A DNA stretch of 64,000 nt from Danxiaibacter flavus (lineage in GTDB: Bacteria; Bacteroidota; Bacteroidia; Chitinophagales; Chitinophagaceae). The notes beneath the pieces were generated by a model. The model was given only the letters and a program-made list of their open reading frames with translations, was not told the origin of the DNA and did no database searches. The position numbers and the translations under genes are program-made. Positions 62,660 through 64,000 of this stretch are shown piece by piece. The DNA is taken from assembly GCF_041060425.1 (NCBI RefSeq), contig NZ_JAULBC010000002.1:1182883-1246882 (forward strand). Direction: 5' to 3'. Numbering within the stretch: the first letter of the stretch is position 1; each line of letters starts with the position of its first letter.

Positions 62660-62667
62660 TATTTTTG
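62660..62667 (+). promoter_or_regulatory. Candidate promoter of the cation-efflux gene (-7 element)
   Basis: TATTTTTG matches TAnnTTTG, about 50 bases before the start at 62719. No good -33 TTG. Confidence 0.5.
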
Positions 62668-62718
62668 CAGACACATTACGCGGCAATTCATATCCTTTAA
62701 ACTGGAAAAATACTTCGA

Positions 62719-63744
62719 TTGGAATCAGCAAAGCAAAACTTTAAGGTACAGCAATGGATAACCGCATTGTCGGTTATATTGTTTGTGGTTAAGATAATAG
62801 CATACTACCAGACGCATTCGCTGGCGATATTAAGTGATGCCCTGGAAAGTATAGTAAACGTTCTTGCCGGATTCATTGGCCTGTATAGTCTTTGGGTTGC
62901 CTCAAAACCACGGGATATTGATCATCCCTACGGTCATGGCAAAGCTGAATTTGTTTCGGCTGCTGTAGAAGGCGGGTTGATTATTTCTGCCGGTATTCTT
63001 ATTCTGTATGAAAGCATACAAAATCTTATCTCCTCCAAACCACTGCAAGCGCTTGACAATGGCCTTTGGCTTGTTGGTATTACAGCCGTGTTAAATTATA
63101 TCGCCGGATTTATTTGTGTAGCTATTGGCCGGCGTAACAAATCCCTGGCACTTGAAGCCAGTGGCAAGCATTTAAAAGTTGATACATATTCAACACTTGC
63201 AATTATTGCAGGATTGATCATCATGCTGTATACAAAGCTATATTGGCTTGATAAGGTAATTTCTTTTATCATGGCAGGCATTGTGATCTACAATGGATAT
63301 AAAATTGTGCGTTCCTCTCTTGCCGGGATCATGGACGAGGCCGATATGGAACTGCTGGAAAAAATGGTATCAGTGCTTAACGCAAACAGGCGGACAAACT
63401 GGATTGACCTGCATAACTTACGTGTAATAAAATATGGCAGCCTGCTGCATGTTGACTGCCACCTGACCGTTCCCTGGTATCTCTCTGTTCATGATGCACA
63501 TTATGAAGTAGACGCGCTGGAGGACCTTATTAAAAAAGAATTTGGAGATGCCCTGGAAATGTTCGTTCACATAGACGGGTGCCTGCCCATGAGCTGCCCT
63601 ATTTGCTCAAAAGAAGACTGCCCGGTAAGACAACATCCCTTCAAAAATAAACTTGCGTGGACACTGGAAAATATCCTGATGAATGAACGGCATAATGAAA
63701 AAACGCCGGAAAGATTTGTGCATAAACCTCACCACGTGTATTAG
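62719..63744 (+). CDS. Cation diffusion facilitator (CDF) family transporter
   Basis: A 341-residue proton-coupled divalent-metal exporter. The frame begins with TTG at 62719; the next ATG would cut into the first membrane helix, so TTG is kept. Membrane segments and metal-site residues are in HSLAILSDALESIVNV and HLKVDTYSTLAI, with the HPYGHGKAEF loop. The cytosolic C-terminal domain (LHVDCHLTVPWYLSVHDAHYEVD) follows. It ends in a cysteine-rich tail, GCLPMSCPICSKEDCPVRQHP, with a CxxxCxxCxxxxC spacing that could bind metal. Confidence 0.92.
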   Translation: MESAKQNFKVQQWITALSVILFVVKIIAYYQTHSLAILSDALESIVNVLAGFIGLYSLWVASKPRDIDHPYGHGKAEFVSAAVEGGLIISAGILILYESIQNLISSKPLQALDNGLWLVGITAVLNYIAGFICVAIGRRNKSLALEASGKHLKVDTYSTLAIIAGLIIMLYTKLYWLDKVISFIMAGIVIYNGYKIVRSSLAGIMDEADMELLEKMVSVLNANRRTNWIDLHNLRVIKYGSLLHVDCHLTVPWYLSVHDAHYEVDALEDLIKKEFGDALEMFVHIDGCLPMSCPICSKEDCPVRQHPFKNKLAWTLENILMNERHNEKTPERFVHKPHHVY

Positions 63745-63745
63745 C

Positions 63746-64000
63746 TGTGAGCTATCAGCTTTCAGCTGCGATGAAATTCGAAAATGCTGATCAATTTTAG
63801 CAGTGATTTATTTCGTGGGGTTAACATTACATGGCCCTCCTATCCGGACGAAAAAATTCTCAATTGCATATAAATTTATACCTTGCAAGGTTAAAATTTG
63901 GAGCTGATAGCTGATAGCTGATAGCTGATAGCTGATAGCTGATAGCTGATAGCTGATAGCTGATAGCTGATAGCTGATAGCTGATAGCTGATAGCTGATA
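63746..64000. repeat. Inverted heptad pair ending in a (TAGCTGA)n array, cut by the window edge
   Basis: 63746-63770 reads GAGCTAT, CAGCTTT, CAGCTGC. From 63902 to the last base the sequence is a perfect 7-base repeat, AGCTGAT, about 14 copies, running off the window. Same words as at the ends of the 27477-28023 element, in inverted orientation to each other. Between the two arrays (63771-63901) I see nothing recognisable. Confidence 0.9.

Overview
The window looks like a chromosomal segment of a Bacteroidetes bacterium, most likely Chitinophagaceae or a close relative. This is inferred from gene content and signals, not from a search. Supporting signs are a giant PKD protein ending in a gliding-motility/type IX secretion C-terminal domain, a short primary sigma factor of about 290 residues, bacillithiol synthesis (BshA), a SecA of about 1100 residues, DUF4136 and GLPGLI-like envelope proteins, and promoters of the Bacteroidetes type (TAnnTTTG near -7, TTG/TTTG about 19-20 bases upstream). 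Shine-Dalgarno sequences are mostly weak or absent. No tRNA, rRNA, CRISPR array or prophage was seen.

Layout. 1-4.1 kb (+): end of a sensor histidine kinase, a malic enzyme-phosphotransacetylase fusion (MaeB) and an MlaE-type lipid ABC permease. 4.1-4.8 kb: noncoding, with two palindromic repeat elements. 4.8-11.3 kb (-): a DUF4136 lipoprotein, a beta-barrel protein and the 1648-residue PKD protein. 11.5-18.3 kb (-): atpG, scpB, lysA, an MlaF-like ATPase, atpD and atpC. 18.5-27.5 kb (+): a bacterial alpha-2-macroglobulin and penicillin-binding protein 1C, normally direct neighbours, here separated by a REP-associated tyrosine transposase (RAYT) with REP-like repeats; pbpC also carries a frameshift. 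27.5-28.1 kb: noncoding 133-bp tandem repeats. 28.1-33.1 kb (+): secA and glyA. 33.2-48.1 kb (-): mpg, then the S10-spc ribosomal operon from rpsJ to secY, map, and a BaiN/HI0933-type flavoprotein. The usual str block (rpsL-rpsG-fusA) and the infA-rpmJ-rpsM-rpsK-rpsD-rpoA-rplQ block are absent from the flanks. 48.1-64 kb: a mixed housekeeping region with an EI24 protein, an RsmI-like methyltransferase, an M28 peptidase, bshA, aroE-comA, a TPR protein, the primary sigma factor, a START-like protein, an LptF/G permease, a Tat-exported superoxide dismutase and a cation-efflux transporter.

The most unusual feature is in the spacers. Many intergenic regions carry short tandem arrays of 7-base words (for example TAGCTGA, GATGTAC, GAAATTT, TCAATTG, CATCGTA). 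The word differs from place to place. In at least eight places two arrays face each other as inverted copies, so that the spacer between them is bounded by a hairpin-forming pair. Two of these pairs lie inside the ribosomal operon (rplO-rpmD and rplN-rpsQ). Other candidates for follow-up are an attenuator-like leader between rpsJ and rplC, an intrinsic terminator between rpsH and rplF, and the RAYT/REP insertion that splits the macroglobulin-PBP1C pair.
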